Shown here piece by piece: positions 24,375-32,995 of a stretch of DNA of 64,000 bases. The stretch is from Gammaproteobacteria bacterium. Its GTDB lineage: Bacteria; Pseudomonadota; Gammaproteobacteria; Pseudomonadales; Pseudohongiellaceae. The translations under genes were made by a program, and so were the position numbers. Each line of letters starts with the position of its first letter. Positions within the stretch are counted from its first letter, which is position 1. Under the pieces are notes generated by a model. It was not told the origin of the DNA, ran no database searches, and was given only the letters and a program-made list of their open reading frames with translations. The DNA is taken from the NCBI GenBank assembly GCA_947457195.1, contig CANGUU010000005.1, forward strand, positions 1 through 64,000, read 5' to 3'.

Positions 24375-25118
24375 ATGAAACTGCTGGCACTCGCCACGCT
24401 GCTACCCCCGTTGCTGCTGACGCCGCTTGCCGATGCCGCCGATGCTGCTCCCCGGCTCGAAGGGTTCTGGACCCAGTCCTTTGCCCCGGGTCCCGAGGTC
24501 GAGCAACTGCGCGCCAAGCTGCCCGCCGGTACGCTGGTGATCAACGACGCCGGCGGCTTGGAGCTGCGCGAGGGAGACTACGGCGGTCTGGTGCTGAGCG
24601 AGGCGGCCAAGGCAGAGATCCGCAACTACGACTTCAAGAACGAGCTCAGCCGTGAATTCGCCTGTACCGTACCCTCGGTGGTGATGAACATGCAGGCCCC
24701 GTTCCCGCTCGAAATCCTGCAGGATCAGAAGCTGATCGTGATGCGCCTCGAATACTTCGACATGGTGCGGATCATTCACCTGGACGGCCGTGGCCACCCG
24801 CCCGCAGACGCCCCGCACTCGAAAGCCGGCCACTCCATCGGCCATTGGGAAGGCGACGAACTGGTGGTCGACACCACGCACTTGCTGGCGGGCTCCTTCC
24901 TGAACAACGGCTTCTCGCACAGCGAAGACCTGCACTTCGTCGAGCGCTTCCGACTCGGTGCCGACGGCCGTACCCTCCATGCCTCGCAGCTTTCGGAGGA
25001 CCCGGCCGTGTTCGAAGGCATGGCGGCCCGCCTCGTCAGCTGGCGCAGGGGCGATGACTACATCTACCCCTACGAGTGCGATCCTTCGTTTGCCGAGGTG
25101 GGTGAGCCACTCGAATAG
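24375..25118 (+). CDS. Secreted protein of unknown function, partner of DUF6152 gene
   Basis: About 247 residues from ATG 24375, 5 bases after the preceding stop. It has a signal peptide (LLALATLLPPLLLTPLADA). The mature part holds APRLEGFWTQSF, LEILQDQKLIVMRLEYFDMVRIIHLDGRGHP and GHSIGHWEGDELVVDTTHL. The last segments are the conserved blocks of a family of uncharacterised proteins common in Steroidobacter- and Halieaceae-like bacteria. Close spacing implies co-translation with the DUF6152 gene. Confidence 0.8.
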   Translation: MKLLALATLLPPLLLTPLADAADAAPRLEGFWTQSFAPGPEVEQLRAKLPAGTLVINDAGGLELREGDYGGLVLSEAAKAEIRNYDFKNELSREFACTVPSVVMNMQAPFPLEILQDQKLIVMRLEYFDMVRIIHLDGRGHPPADAPHSKAGHSIGHWEGDELVVDTTHLLAGSFLNNGFSHSEDLHFVERFRLGADGRTLHASQLSEDPAVFEGMAARLVSWRRGDDYIYPYECDPSFAEVGEPLE

Positions 25119-25160
25119 GCCGTCGGCGGGCGCGCCGCGCGGCGGCTACCGTGTCCGGCT

Positions 25161-25998
<838 letters not shown>

Positions 25999-26047
25999 GG
26001 CCAGTGATTGGAAATAATGCCGGCGTTTCCCGCCTCCGGCTGCTGTC

Positions 26048-27163
26048 GTGACTCCGATTCCGCCCTATCCCCGCCGCGTGCTGCTGGTCAATCCCACCCG
26101 CTATCTTGGCAACCTGCTGCTCGCCGGTGGTCTCATGCAGGACTACGTTGCCCTGTGCCGGGCCCGAGGCACGCAGGTGCGCATCCTGCTCGACGAGAGC
26201 TTTCGCGCCTTGTTGCAGGGTGCACTTCCGGATGAGGTGCTGATGTTCTACCCCCGGCGCGCCATCGCCAACGCAGCGCTGCCCGGCAAGCTCGTCCGTT
26301 ACCTCGCCTGCCTGCGCACGCTGCGCGCCTTCGACGCCGATCTGGCGTTCAACATCGAGGAAGACCCGGTTTCGCATCGCCTCACGCTGTGGTCAGGCGC
26401 TCGCTTCCGCTTGGGCTGCAGCAAGGCGCGGCATGGGCGTGGCTACCACCATGTCGTGCCCATCGATTTTTCGCAGCGACCGCCGGAGCGCCGGCATCGC
26501 TGGTACAGTTTTGCCGAGGTGTTCGCCGCGTTGGGTCTGCCGGAGGGCAGTCCGCGCTATCTGCGGTTTCCCACCCTGCCCGTACCTGTCGGCCTGCTGG
26601 AGCGGATGCAGGCGCACGGCCTCATGCCCGGCCGCTTCGTTGCACTGCACGCCGGCGCTACCAAGCAATACAAGCAGTGGCCGCTCTCGCAATTTGTGGC
26701 ACTGGCGCGCGCGCTGGTCGTGCAGGGCTGGCAGGTGGCCTTCATCGGAGCAGGCGCCGATGCGGTCAACACGGCTGCCATCCTTGCGCAGTTGCCGAGG
26801 GAAGCGGCGGCCGGACACGTGGTCGATTGCTGTGGCGACTTCAGTCTGGGAGAACTACCGCACCTGCTGAAACAGGCCGGCTTCATGGTTGGTAACGACA
26901 GCGGACCCTTCCACCTGGCCGCGGCGCTCGGCGTACCGGGGACCGTGATCTTCGGGCCTACCGACGTCGATCTGTGGCGACCCCTGTCGGCCGGGTCGGT
27001 GGTCATGAAGGGCACTGAGCCCTGCAGCCCGGACTGCACTCGCCGACACTGCCTACACGCCCACCGCTGCCTGCGGTCGATCAGCCCGGCGAGTATTCTG
27101 GCGACTCTGCCACCGATTGGACTTGCCGCTGCTGCAACTCCCGAAGCTTTGCGTATTTCATGA
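26048..27163 (+). CDS. Glycosyltransferase family 9 (heptosyltransferase-like)
   Basis: 371 residues from GTG 26048. It has two Rossmann-like domains: RVLLVNPTRYLGNLLLAGGL in the N-terminal one, ALHAGATKQYKQWP and NDSGPFHLAAALGVPGTVIFGPTD in the C-terminal one. The latter are donor-binding motifs of ADP-heptose transferases. The tail CSPDCTRRHCLHAHRC is the usual Cys-rich end of this group. It acts on the LPS inner core on the cytoplasmic face. Its 3' end overlaps the convergent GT2 gene by 83 bases. Confidence 0.88.
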   Translation: MTPIPPYPRRVLLVNPTRYLGNLLLAGGLMQDYVALCRARGTQVRILLDESFRALLQGALPDEVLMFYPRRAIANAALPGKLVRYLACLRTLRAFDADLAFNIEEDPVSHRLTLWSGARFRLGCSKARHGRGYHHVVPIDFSQRPPERRHRWYSFAEVFAALGLPEGSPRYLRFPTLPVPVGLLERMQAHGLMPGRFVALHAGATKQYKQWPLSQFVALARALVVQGWQVAFIGAGADAVNTAAILAQLPREAAAGHVVDCCGDFSLGELPHLLKQAGFMVGNDSGPFHLAAALGVPGTVIFGPTDVDLWRPLSAGSVVMKGTEPCSPDCTRRHCLHAHRCLRSISPASILATLPPIGLAAAATPEALRIS

Positions 27164-27869
27164 ACTGGTAGTAGGCAACGTGCATGCTGGTGACGATGCC
27201 ATCCACACCATCCAGCAGGCAGCGTTTACCGAAATAGCACTGCAGAAAAGCCACCGGGAAGACCAGCAACAGGTGCAGGACATGGCAGCGTTGGCCCCGC
27301 GAAAACTTGTCTTCGGCTTTCAGCTGACTGTACTGGTTGGATTTCTGGACCCGTTGTGAAAAGCCCAGATTTTCATGATGCAACAGGGCCGCTTTGACGT
27401 TCCTCACCCGCCCCGCCACCAGAAGGCGCTCGTGTACCTTCGCCTTGGAGTAAACACCGTGTCCCCGGCGAAAAAACCGGACTAGCTGTTCAGGGCGTAC
27501 GCTGCGAGGCCTTCTGCCCCATCGCAACAGGATGCGCTGACAGGCCAGTGCATCGAAGTCACCCCGGTCGACCGCCGCCTCCAGTTCCTGCAGGAATTCC
27601 GGCGTCATTTCCTCGTCGGCATCCAGATTGAGCAGCCATGGTTGCTGACACAGGGAAAGAGCGAATTGCTTCTGTTCGCCAAAACCATTCCAGGCCCGTC
27701 GTTGGAAGCGGACATTGGCAAAACAGCGCGCAACTTCTTCGGTACCGTCACTGCTGCCGCTGTCGACGATAACCACCTCGTTGAACCTTTGCAGTTGCGG
27801 CAGCAGACGGCGCAGGTGGGTCTGTTCATTGAGGGTGATGATGAAAACGCTGACCGGAAGCTGCGTCAT
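27081..27869 (-). CDS. Glycosyltransferase family 2 (WaaE/KdtX-like)
   Basis: 262 residues with a GT-A fold: FIITLNEQTHL at the start, VDSGSSDGTEEVA in the nucleotide-binding region and NLDADEEMTPEF with the metal-binding DxD-type Asp. SVRPEQLVRFFRR and KAKVHERLLV follow. These features match WaaE-like LPS-core glycosyltransferases, commonly found near coaD. The C-terminal part ends in a membrane-associating hydrophobic segment (LHLLLVFPVAFLQCYF). Confidence 0.87.
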   Translation of the reverse strand: MTQLPVSVFIITLNEQTHLRRLLPQLQRFNEVVIVDSGSSDGTEEVARCFANVRFQRRAWNGFGEQKQFALSLCQQPWLLNLDADEEMTPEFLQELEAAVDRGDFDALACQRILLRWGRRPRSVRPEQLVRFFRRGHGVYSKAKVHERLLVAGRVRNVKAALLHHENLGFSQRVQKSNQYSQLKAEDKFSRGQRCHVLHLLLVFPVAFLQCYFGKRCLLDGVDGIVTSMHVAYYQFMKYAKLRELQQRQVQSVAESPEYSPG

Positions 27870-28024
27870 GTGTCCTGAACCGGCAATGGCGGGACTGGCA
27901 GCCTAGCAAGGCCATGAAAAGGCTACGCAAAGACTCGCCTCGCGCGAGCCGAGTCCGGCATTTGAAACGGATAAAGCCCCCCGGGCACAATGCCGCCTTC
28001 TTCCAGCCAAGCCGAAAGCCTCCC

Positions 28025-28414
28025 ATGCGTGCAGCCCTCAATTCCAAGCAGCTCCCCCGGCCAGCCTTCCGCTACAGCCAGCTGGTCAAAGTCGGACCTC
28101 ACTATTACTTCAGTGGTTTGCTCGGGCAGGACCGCCAAAGCGGGGCGCTGGTGAGTGACGGTGTCGGCCCCCAGGCGGTACAGATCCTCGCCAATCTTCA
28201 GGTGCTCATGCAGGAGTTTGGTCTCGGCTTCGAACATCTGGCCATGGTGCGCCTCTTTACCACCGACATGAGCCGCTTCGGCGAGATCAATGCGGCATGG
28301 GAGCAGGTCTTTGATGCAACTCCCCATGCTCCACCGGCACGCACGTCGGTCGGAGTCGCGGCCCTGCCGCTGCAGTCAAAGGTGGAAATGGAATTTACCT
28401 TCTACAAGGAATGA
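28025..28414 (+). CDS. RidA/YjgF family protein
   Basis: 129 residues; chorismate-mutase-like trimer family that hydrolyses reactive enamine/imine intermediates. ATG 28025 is chosen; upstream in-frame codons are basic, unlike the family. FSGLLGQD, QILANLQVLMQEFG and the C-terminal RTSVGVAALPLQSKVEMEF (with the conserved Arg) are visible. The Glu of the RidA active site is retained in VEMEF. It ends 13 bases into the convergent rsmD gene. Confidence 0.85.
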   Translation: MRAALNSKQLPRPAFRYSQLVKVGPHYYFSGLLGQDRQSGALVSDGVGPQAVQILANLQVLMQEFGLGFEHLAMVRLFTTDMSRFGEINAAWEQVFDATPHAPPARTSVGVAALPLQSKVEMEFTFYKE

Positions 28415-28980
28415 GCCTGGACCAGGGCGTAGTGCACTTCTCCTGCCTGCTTGGCCCTCAACCACTCCCAGTGGGCCGGGAGCGGTAGTGTGCCGAGGCT
28501 CTGTCCGGCTTCGAGGTAGAGCAGGGCGTTCGGCCGCAACCAGCCGTGCAAGGCCAGCAGCTGGCAGGCGCTTTCCAGCAGGTTCGACGCGAACGGCGGA
28601 TCGAGAAACACGATGTCGAAGCGCTGGGTGGCCGGCCTGGCCAGCCACTGCAGGGCGTCCACCGGGAACAGTGCGAAATGCTGCGCTTCCAGCCGGGTCG
28701 CGTTGTCGCGCAGGGCTGTGAGGGCAGCGCGATCGGTTTCGAGCGCAACCACCGACTCGGCGCCGCGCGAAAGCGCCTCGAGGCCGAGCGCGCCACTGCC
28801 GGCAAAGGCATCGAGGCAGCTGGCACCAACCAATGACGGTTGCAGCCAGTTGAACAGCGTTTCCCGAACGCGATCTGGCGTGGGTCTCAGGCCCGCCGCC
28901 GGGGGAAAGGTCAGCAGCCGAGAACGCCACTTACCACCGATGAGGCGTACCCGGTTGCGATTGGCATGGTGGCTTGGCAT
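28402..28980 (-). CDS. rsmD: 16S rRNA (guanine966-N2)-methyltransferase RsmD
   Basis: 192 residues from ATG 28980. The N-terminus has RLIGGKWRSR and LRPTPDRVRETLFNWL, both diagnostic of RsmD. The SAM motif is LDAFAGSGALGLEALSRGA and the catalytic motif is DIVFLDPPF. It methylates G966 of 16S rRNA during 30S assembly. It is divergent from ftsY, the standard arrangement in gammaproteobacteria. A longer in-frame upstream frame is low-complexity. Confidence 0.95.
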   Translation of the reverse strand: MPSHHANRNRVRLIGGKWRSRLLTFPPAAGLRPTPDRVRETLFNWLQPSLVGASCLDAFAGSGALGLEALSRGAESVVALETDRAALTALRDNATRLEAQHFALFPVDALQWLARPATQRFDIVFLDPPFASNLLESACQLLALHGWLRPNALLYLEAGQSLGTLPLPAHWEWLRAKQAGEVHYALVQAHSL

Positions 28981-29109
28981 CAGGCTTCCGACTTGGCACG
29001 AGCAACGAGCCAGGCACTCTAGCGCAACGGCGCAGCGCCCACTACCGAGCGCGGGGCAGCGGCATGGTGCGAGCAGGACGCACGCGGCCGGCAGCAGCGG
29101 CGCAGCAGG

Positions 29110-29138
29110 CTGACACTGCCCCGTCATCCGGTTAGCAT
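29110..29138 (+). promoter_or_regulatory. Candidate promoter for ftsYEX
   Basis: CTGACA (29110-29115) and TAGCAT (29133-29138) are 17 bases apart. Matches to the sigma-70 consensus are 5 of 6 and 4 of 6. The predicted start point lies about 20 bases before the ftsY ATG at 29168. Confidence 0.5.
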
Positions 29139-29167
29139 TGCCCGGTCGTTCTTCGGCAGTCCCCGTC

Positions 29168-30190
29168 ATGTTTGGTTTTGGCAAGCGTCCAGAAAACGAG
29201 TCGGCAGAAAGTCGTGTCAACGAAGCCGCCGTGGACGCTGCTCCTCAGGGTCTTTTCGGTCGGCTCAAGGCCGGCCTCAGCCGCACACGCGAGTCCCTCG
29301 CCCGAGGCCTCGGTAATCTGCTCCTCGGCAAGAAGGCCATCGACCAGACCTTGCTCGATGCCCTCGAGACCCAGTTGCTGTCGGCCGATGTGGGCGTACG
29401 GGCCACGACCAGCATCCTTGCCGACCTGGTCGAGCGCACCAAGCGCCGCGAGCTAGGGGACTCCGACGCCCTCTACGCGGCGCTCAAGCAGCAGCTGCGC
29501 AGTCTGCTCGAGCCCTGCGAACTTCCGCTGCAGATACCCGCCAATCCCGGCAAACCCTTCGTCATTCTGATGGTGGGTGTGAACGGCGTCGGCAAGACCA
29601 CTACCATCGGCAAGCTCGCACGGCGGTTTCAGCAGGAAGGCCGCAGCGTCATGCTGGCAGCCGGCGATACCTTTCGCGCAGCGGCCGTGGAGCAGCTGCA
29701 GGTCTGGGGCGAGCGCAATCAGGTACCCGTGGTGGCCCAGCATACCGGGGCCGACAGCGCCTCGGTGATCTTCGATGCCTACCAGAGTGCGGTGGCCCGC
29801 AGGGTCGACGTCCTTATCGCCGACACGGCCGGCCGCCTGCACAACAAGGGCCACCTCATGCAGGAGCTCGAAAAAGTGGTGAGGGTGTTGAAGAAACTCG
29901 ATCCGGAGGTTCCGCAGGAAATCCTGCTCGTGCTCGATGCCACCAATGGCCAGAATGCGCTGGTGCAGGCACGCAGTTTCACCGAGGCCGTCAAGGTGAG
30001 CGGCGTCGTCCTCAGCAAGCTGGACGGCACGGCACGCGGCGGCATGGTTTTCGCGATTGCCAAGGAACTGGGTCTGCCACTGCGCTTCATCGGTGTGGGG
30101 GAAAAAATGGACGACCTGCGACCTTTCGAGGCGGATGCCTTCGTCGAGGCGCTGTTCGACACCGGTGTGACAGAGGCGTCAGCCCCATGA
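29168..30190 (+). CDS. ftsY: Signal recognition particle receptor FtsY
   Basis: 340 residues. A short acidic A domain precedes the NG GTPase domain. G1 is GVNGVGKTTTIGKLA, G2/IBD is DTFRAAAVEQL, G3 is DTAGRLHNK and G4 is SKLDGTARGG. It docks SRP-ribosome complexes at the SecYEG translocon. The A domain is much shorter than in E. coli, as in many pseudomonad relatives. ftsE starts 37 bases downstream. Confidence 0.97.
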   Translation: MFGFGKRPENESAESRVNEAAVDAAPQGLFGRLKAGLSRTRESLARGLGNLLLGKKAIDQTLLDALETQLLSADVGVRATTSILADLVERTKRRELGDSDALYAALKQQLRSLLEPCELPLQIPANPGKPFVILMVGVNGVGKTTTIGKLARRFQQEGRSVMLAAGDTFRAAAVEQLQVWGERNQVPVVAQHTGADSASVIFDAYQSAVARRVDVLIADTAGRLHNKGHLMQELEKVVRVLKKLDPEVPQEILLVLDATNGQNALVQARSFTEAVKVSGVVLSKLDGTARGGMVFAIAKELGLPLRFIGVGEKMDDLRPFEADAFVEALFDTGVTEASAP

Positions 30191-30227
30191 TCAGACGTCA
30201 CCGCGGTGCGGCCGAGGCCTCTGCGCC

Positions 30228-30914
30228 ATGATCAAGTTCGACAACGTGAGCAAACGCTACCCGTCCGGTCAGGAGGCGCTGAGCCAGGTCAGCTTCGAAC
30301 TGGACGACGGCGAGCTCGCCTTCCTCACCGGTCACAGCGGGGCCGGCAAGAGCACGCTCCTGAAACTGATTATGCAGATCGAGCTGCCGAGCAGCGGTCA
30401 GCTGTTCATCAATGGTCAGAATCTGGTGAAACTGTCGCGACAGCATCTGCCCTACTACCGGCGCAGCATCGGCCTCGTGTTCCAGGACCACCAGTTGCTG
30501 TTCGACCGCAGCGTGTACGACAACGTGGCGCTGCCGCTGCAGATCTCCGGCTATGAACCACGCGAGGCTTCCCGTCGTGTGCGGGCCGCGCTCGACAAGG
30601 TGGGCCTGCTGCACAAGGAAGCCCAGAACCCGATCACACTGTCCACCGGTGAGCAGCAGCGCGTCGGCATAGCGCGTGCAGTCGTCAACAAGCCGGCCCT
30701 GCTGCTGGCTGACGAGCCCACCGGCAACCTCGATCCGGAGCTCGCTGCCGAAGTCATGGGCTTGTTCGAGCAGTTCAGCCAGGTCGGGGTGACCGTGCTG
30801 ATCGCCAGCCACGACCACAACCTGATCGACAAACTGCACCATCACCGCCGCTTGCGCCTCGAGCAGGGCAAGCTGATCTCCGGCGGCAAGCGGCGCAGCA
30901 AGGACCCGCACTGA
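30228..30914 (+). CDS. ftsE: Cell division ATP-binding protein FtsE
   Basis: 228 residues. ABC ATPase with Walker A GHSGAGKSTL, a Q-loop in LVFQDHQLL, signature LSTGEQQRVG (most FtsE read LSGGEQQR) and Walker B LLLADEPTGNLDP. Together with FtsX it regulates septal peptidoglycan hydrolases. The final base of its stop codon is the first base of the ftsX ATG. Confidence 0.96.
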   Translation: MIKFDNVSKRYPSGQEALSQVSFELDDGELAFLTGHSGAGKSTLLKLIMQIELPSSGQLFINGQNLVKLSRQHLPYYRRSIGLVFQDHQLLFDRSVYDNVALPLQISGYEPREASRRVRAALDKVGLLHKEAQNPITLSTGEQQRVGIARAVVNKPALLLADEPTGNLDPELAAEVMGLFEQFSQVGVTVLIASHDHNLIDKLHHHRRLRLEQGKLISGGKRRSKDPH

Positions 30915-31900
30915 TGGCCGCCTCCCGGGAAAACGCCGCCCGCAAGCCGCGTCAGGAGGCGCGGCCTGCCGCCAGCGCCCCGCATCAAGGCACGTTCTTC
31001 GCCTGGCTCGCCCAGCACCAGGTAGTGGCAGTGGACAGCCTGCTACGGCTGGCGGCCGACTGGGTCAGCACCCTGCTGACCTGTGCGGTGATCGGCATCG
31101 CGCTGGCATTGCCACTCACGCTGGTGTTGCTGCTGCAGAACGTGCAGCGCTACAGCGGCAGCGTGCAGCACAGCGGTAGCCTTTCTCTCTACATGGACGA
31201 GCGCGCGCAACCGGCGCTGCTTTCCCTGGTCAAGCAGCTGCAGAACGATCCTGCGATCGCCAGCGCCACCCTCATTAGTCCGGAGGAAGCGCTGGCCGAA
31301 TTCGAGCGTGAATCAGGTCTGGCCGAAGCGCTTGGCGGACTCGACGCCAACCCGCTGCCGCCGGTGATCGAAGTGGTTCCTGCCATCGAGGACAAGGCAG
31401 CACTGGCCGAGCTGCTCGCGTCCCTCAAGACCCGTCCCGGGGTGGCGGAGGTGGAATTCGACCAGCTGTGGGTCGAGCGCCTCGATGCCGTGCTGCGCTT
31501 TGCGGAGCGGCTGGCGCTGTTGCTCACGGTGCTGCTCGGCAGCGGTGTGGTGCTGGTAATCGGCAACACCGTCCGTCTCGCCATCGAAAATCGTCGCGCC
31601 GAAATCGTGGTGGTCAAGTTGGTGGGCGGTACGGATGCCTACGTGGCCAGGCCTTTTCTCTATACGGGGCTGTGGTACGGCATCGGTGGTGCTGTCATCG
31701 GCTGCGTGCTGTTGCAACTGGGGTTACTGACGCTGGCCGGCCCGCTGGCACAGTTCATTGCCAGTTACGACGGTGACTTCCGTTTCGCCGATCTCGGTTT
31801 CGGCGGGGCCTTCCTGGTGGTGGCTGCCGCGGCTGGCCTCGGCTGGCTCGGCGCCTTCGTGTCGGTCGTCCAGCATTTGCGCTCGGTCGAACCGCGCTGA
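30914..31900 (+). CDS. ftsX: Cell division permease-like protein FtsX
   Basis: 328 residues with a basic cytoplasmic N-terminus, first helix near 50-75, a large periplasmic loop (about 80-195, SLYMDERAQPALLSLVKQL), then three helices with the FtsX core (LGSGVVLVIGNTVRLAIENRRAEIVVVKLVGGTDAYVARPFLYTG split by short loops). It has the predicted four-helix topology. It signals from FtsE to murein hydrolase activators. rpoH, which often follows ftsX, is absent here. Confidence 0.95.
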   Translation: MAASRENAARKPRQEARPAASAPHQGTFFAWLAQHQVVAVDSLLRLAADWVSTLLTCAVIGIALALPLTLVLLLQNVQRYSGSVQHSGSLSLYMDERAQPALLSLVKQLQNDPAIASATLISPEEALAEFERESGLAEALGGLDANPLPPVIEVVPAIEDKAALAELLASLKTRPGVAEVEFDQLWVERLDAVLRFAERLALLLTVLLGSGVVLVIGNTVRLAIENRRAEIVVVKLVGGTDAYVARPFLYTGLWYGIGGAVIGCVLLQLGLLTLAGPLAQFIASYDGDFRFADLGFGGAFLVVAAAAGLGWLGAFVSVVQHLRSVEPR

Positions 31901-32050
31901 CGGCCGCCATACTGCAATCCGTGCATGTGCGCGGCCGTATAAATTCGCCAGACTGCGGTCAACGGGAAAGGGGGCGCCGTGCTATGCTCGCCCGCGGATT
32001 TTCCGACCCAACCCCTACGCAATCACCCTTCATAACGAGAGGAACTACCT

Positions 32051-32698
32051 ATGACTCTGGAGTCACTGCTGATGATCTTGGTCCGCTGGGGCCACCTGCT
32101 GTTCGGTATCGGCTGGATTGGCATGCTGTACTACTTCAACTTCGTGCAGGGCGGTTATTTCAAGGCGGCCACCCCCGAAGCGCTGAAGGACGCCAAGGCC
32201 AAGCTGGCTCCAAGTGCACTGTGGTGGTTCCGCTGGGGTGCCATGTTCACCTTCCTCACGGGTCTCGTGCTGCTGCACTACGTCTACGGCAACGGTCAAC
32301 TGAATGGCTACATCATCGTCGGCGCCACCTTGGCGACCGTGATGTTCCTCAACGTCTGGCTGGTGATCTGGCCCAATCAGAAGATCGCACTCGGCCTCGT
32401 GCAGGGTGGTGACGCCGCTGCGGCAGGCGCCAAGGCAGCGCTGGCTTCGCGGCACAACGTCCTGTTTTCCGGCCCCATGGCTTTCGGCATGCTGGCAGGG
32501 CCGCACTTCATCGGTTCCGCCGCTGGCTACGGCCACCCGGCACTCAGTCTCGGGGGTTGGCTGGTGATTGCCTCTGTCGCCTTGCTGGAAGCCAACGCAC
32601 TGTTCGGCAAACAGGGTGTGCTGACCACGGTGCGTGGTGTCATCACCAGCAGCGTTGTCTATGCGCTGGTCATCATCGGTCTGCTCGAAACCCTCTGA
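32051..32698 (+). CDS. PuuD-like urate-oxidase N-domain membrane protein
   Basis: 215 residues with about six hydrophobic helices. The N-terminal motif LVRWGHLLFGIGWIGMLYYFNFVQG and the loop WWFRWGAMFTFLTGL correspond to the membrane part of PuuD urate hydroxylase (Urate_ox_N family). PuuD proteins carry a C-terminal cytochrome c domain; none is present, so urate oxidation is uncertain. The gene ends in a double stop (TGATAG). It is preceded by AACGAGAGGAA (Shine-Dalgarno) and stands alone. Confidence 0.75.
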   Translation: MTLESLLMILVRWGHLLFGIGWIGMLYYFNFVQGGYFKAATPEALKDAKAKLAPSALWWFRWGAMFTFLTGLVLLHYVYGNGQLNGYIIVGATLATVMFLNVWLVIWPNQKIALGLVQGGDAAAAGAKAALASRHNVLFSGPMAFGMLAGPHFIGSAAGYGHPALSLGGWLVIASVALLEANALFGKQGVLTTVRGVITSSVVYALVIIGLLETL

Positions 32699-32709
32699 TA
32701 GCGCCGCCT

Positions 32710-32764
32710 GCGGCCCCCGGCGGGGCCGCGGGCTTCGCCGCGCTGCCGTCTGTCGACAGACGGC
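32710..32764. terminator. Two tandem hairpins between convergent genes
   Basis: A stem of 8 (GCGGCCCC-CGGC-GGGGCCGC, 32710-32729) and a perfect 20-base palindrome (32745-32764; 5' half GCCGTCTGTC) fill the 66-base gap between the PuuD-like gene and ybdD. There is no T-run, so these may act as factor-dependent or structural stops for both strands. Confidence 0.45.
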
Positions 32765-32995
32765 TCAGCAGCAACGGCGCACCCCATCCCACTTCCTTTG
32801 CTGTTCCTGCTTGAACCAGGCGGCTCGGTCCAGTGGCAGCTCGCCGCCATGACACGCGGCATGGTGGGCAAGATACCGTTCGTAGGCATCGTCGCCGGTC
32901 AGCTCGCGCACCGTGCGCCAGCTGGTTTGCAGCCCGCGTTTCAGCCGCTCGAGCGGCAGGGCGGCTCGCTCAATCCACCAGTTGCGCGCGCTCAT
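32765..32995 (-). CDS. YbdD/YjiX family small protein
   Basis: 76 residues with RERLTGDDAYERYLAHH-type sequence (here VRELTGDDAYERYLAHHAACHGG) and the C-terminal WFKQEQQRKWDGVRRC that defines the family. Almost always encoded directly after cstA. Its 5' end overlaps the cstA 3' end by 26 bases. The function is not established; co-occurrence suggests a role in CstA-mediated pyruvate or peptide uptake. Confidence 0.9.
   Translation of the reverse strand: MSARNWWIERAALPLERLKRGLQTSWRTVRELTGDDAYERYLAHHAACHGGELPLDRAAWFKQEQQRKWDGVRRCC

Noticed and set aside
31983-31988. TATGCT as a -10 for the PuuD-like gene
   Set aside because: No -35 with a proper spacer was found.
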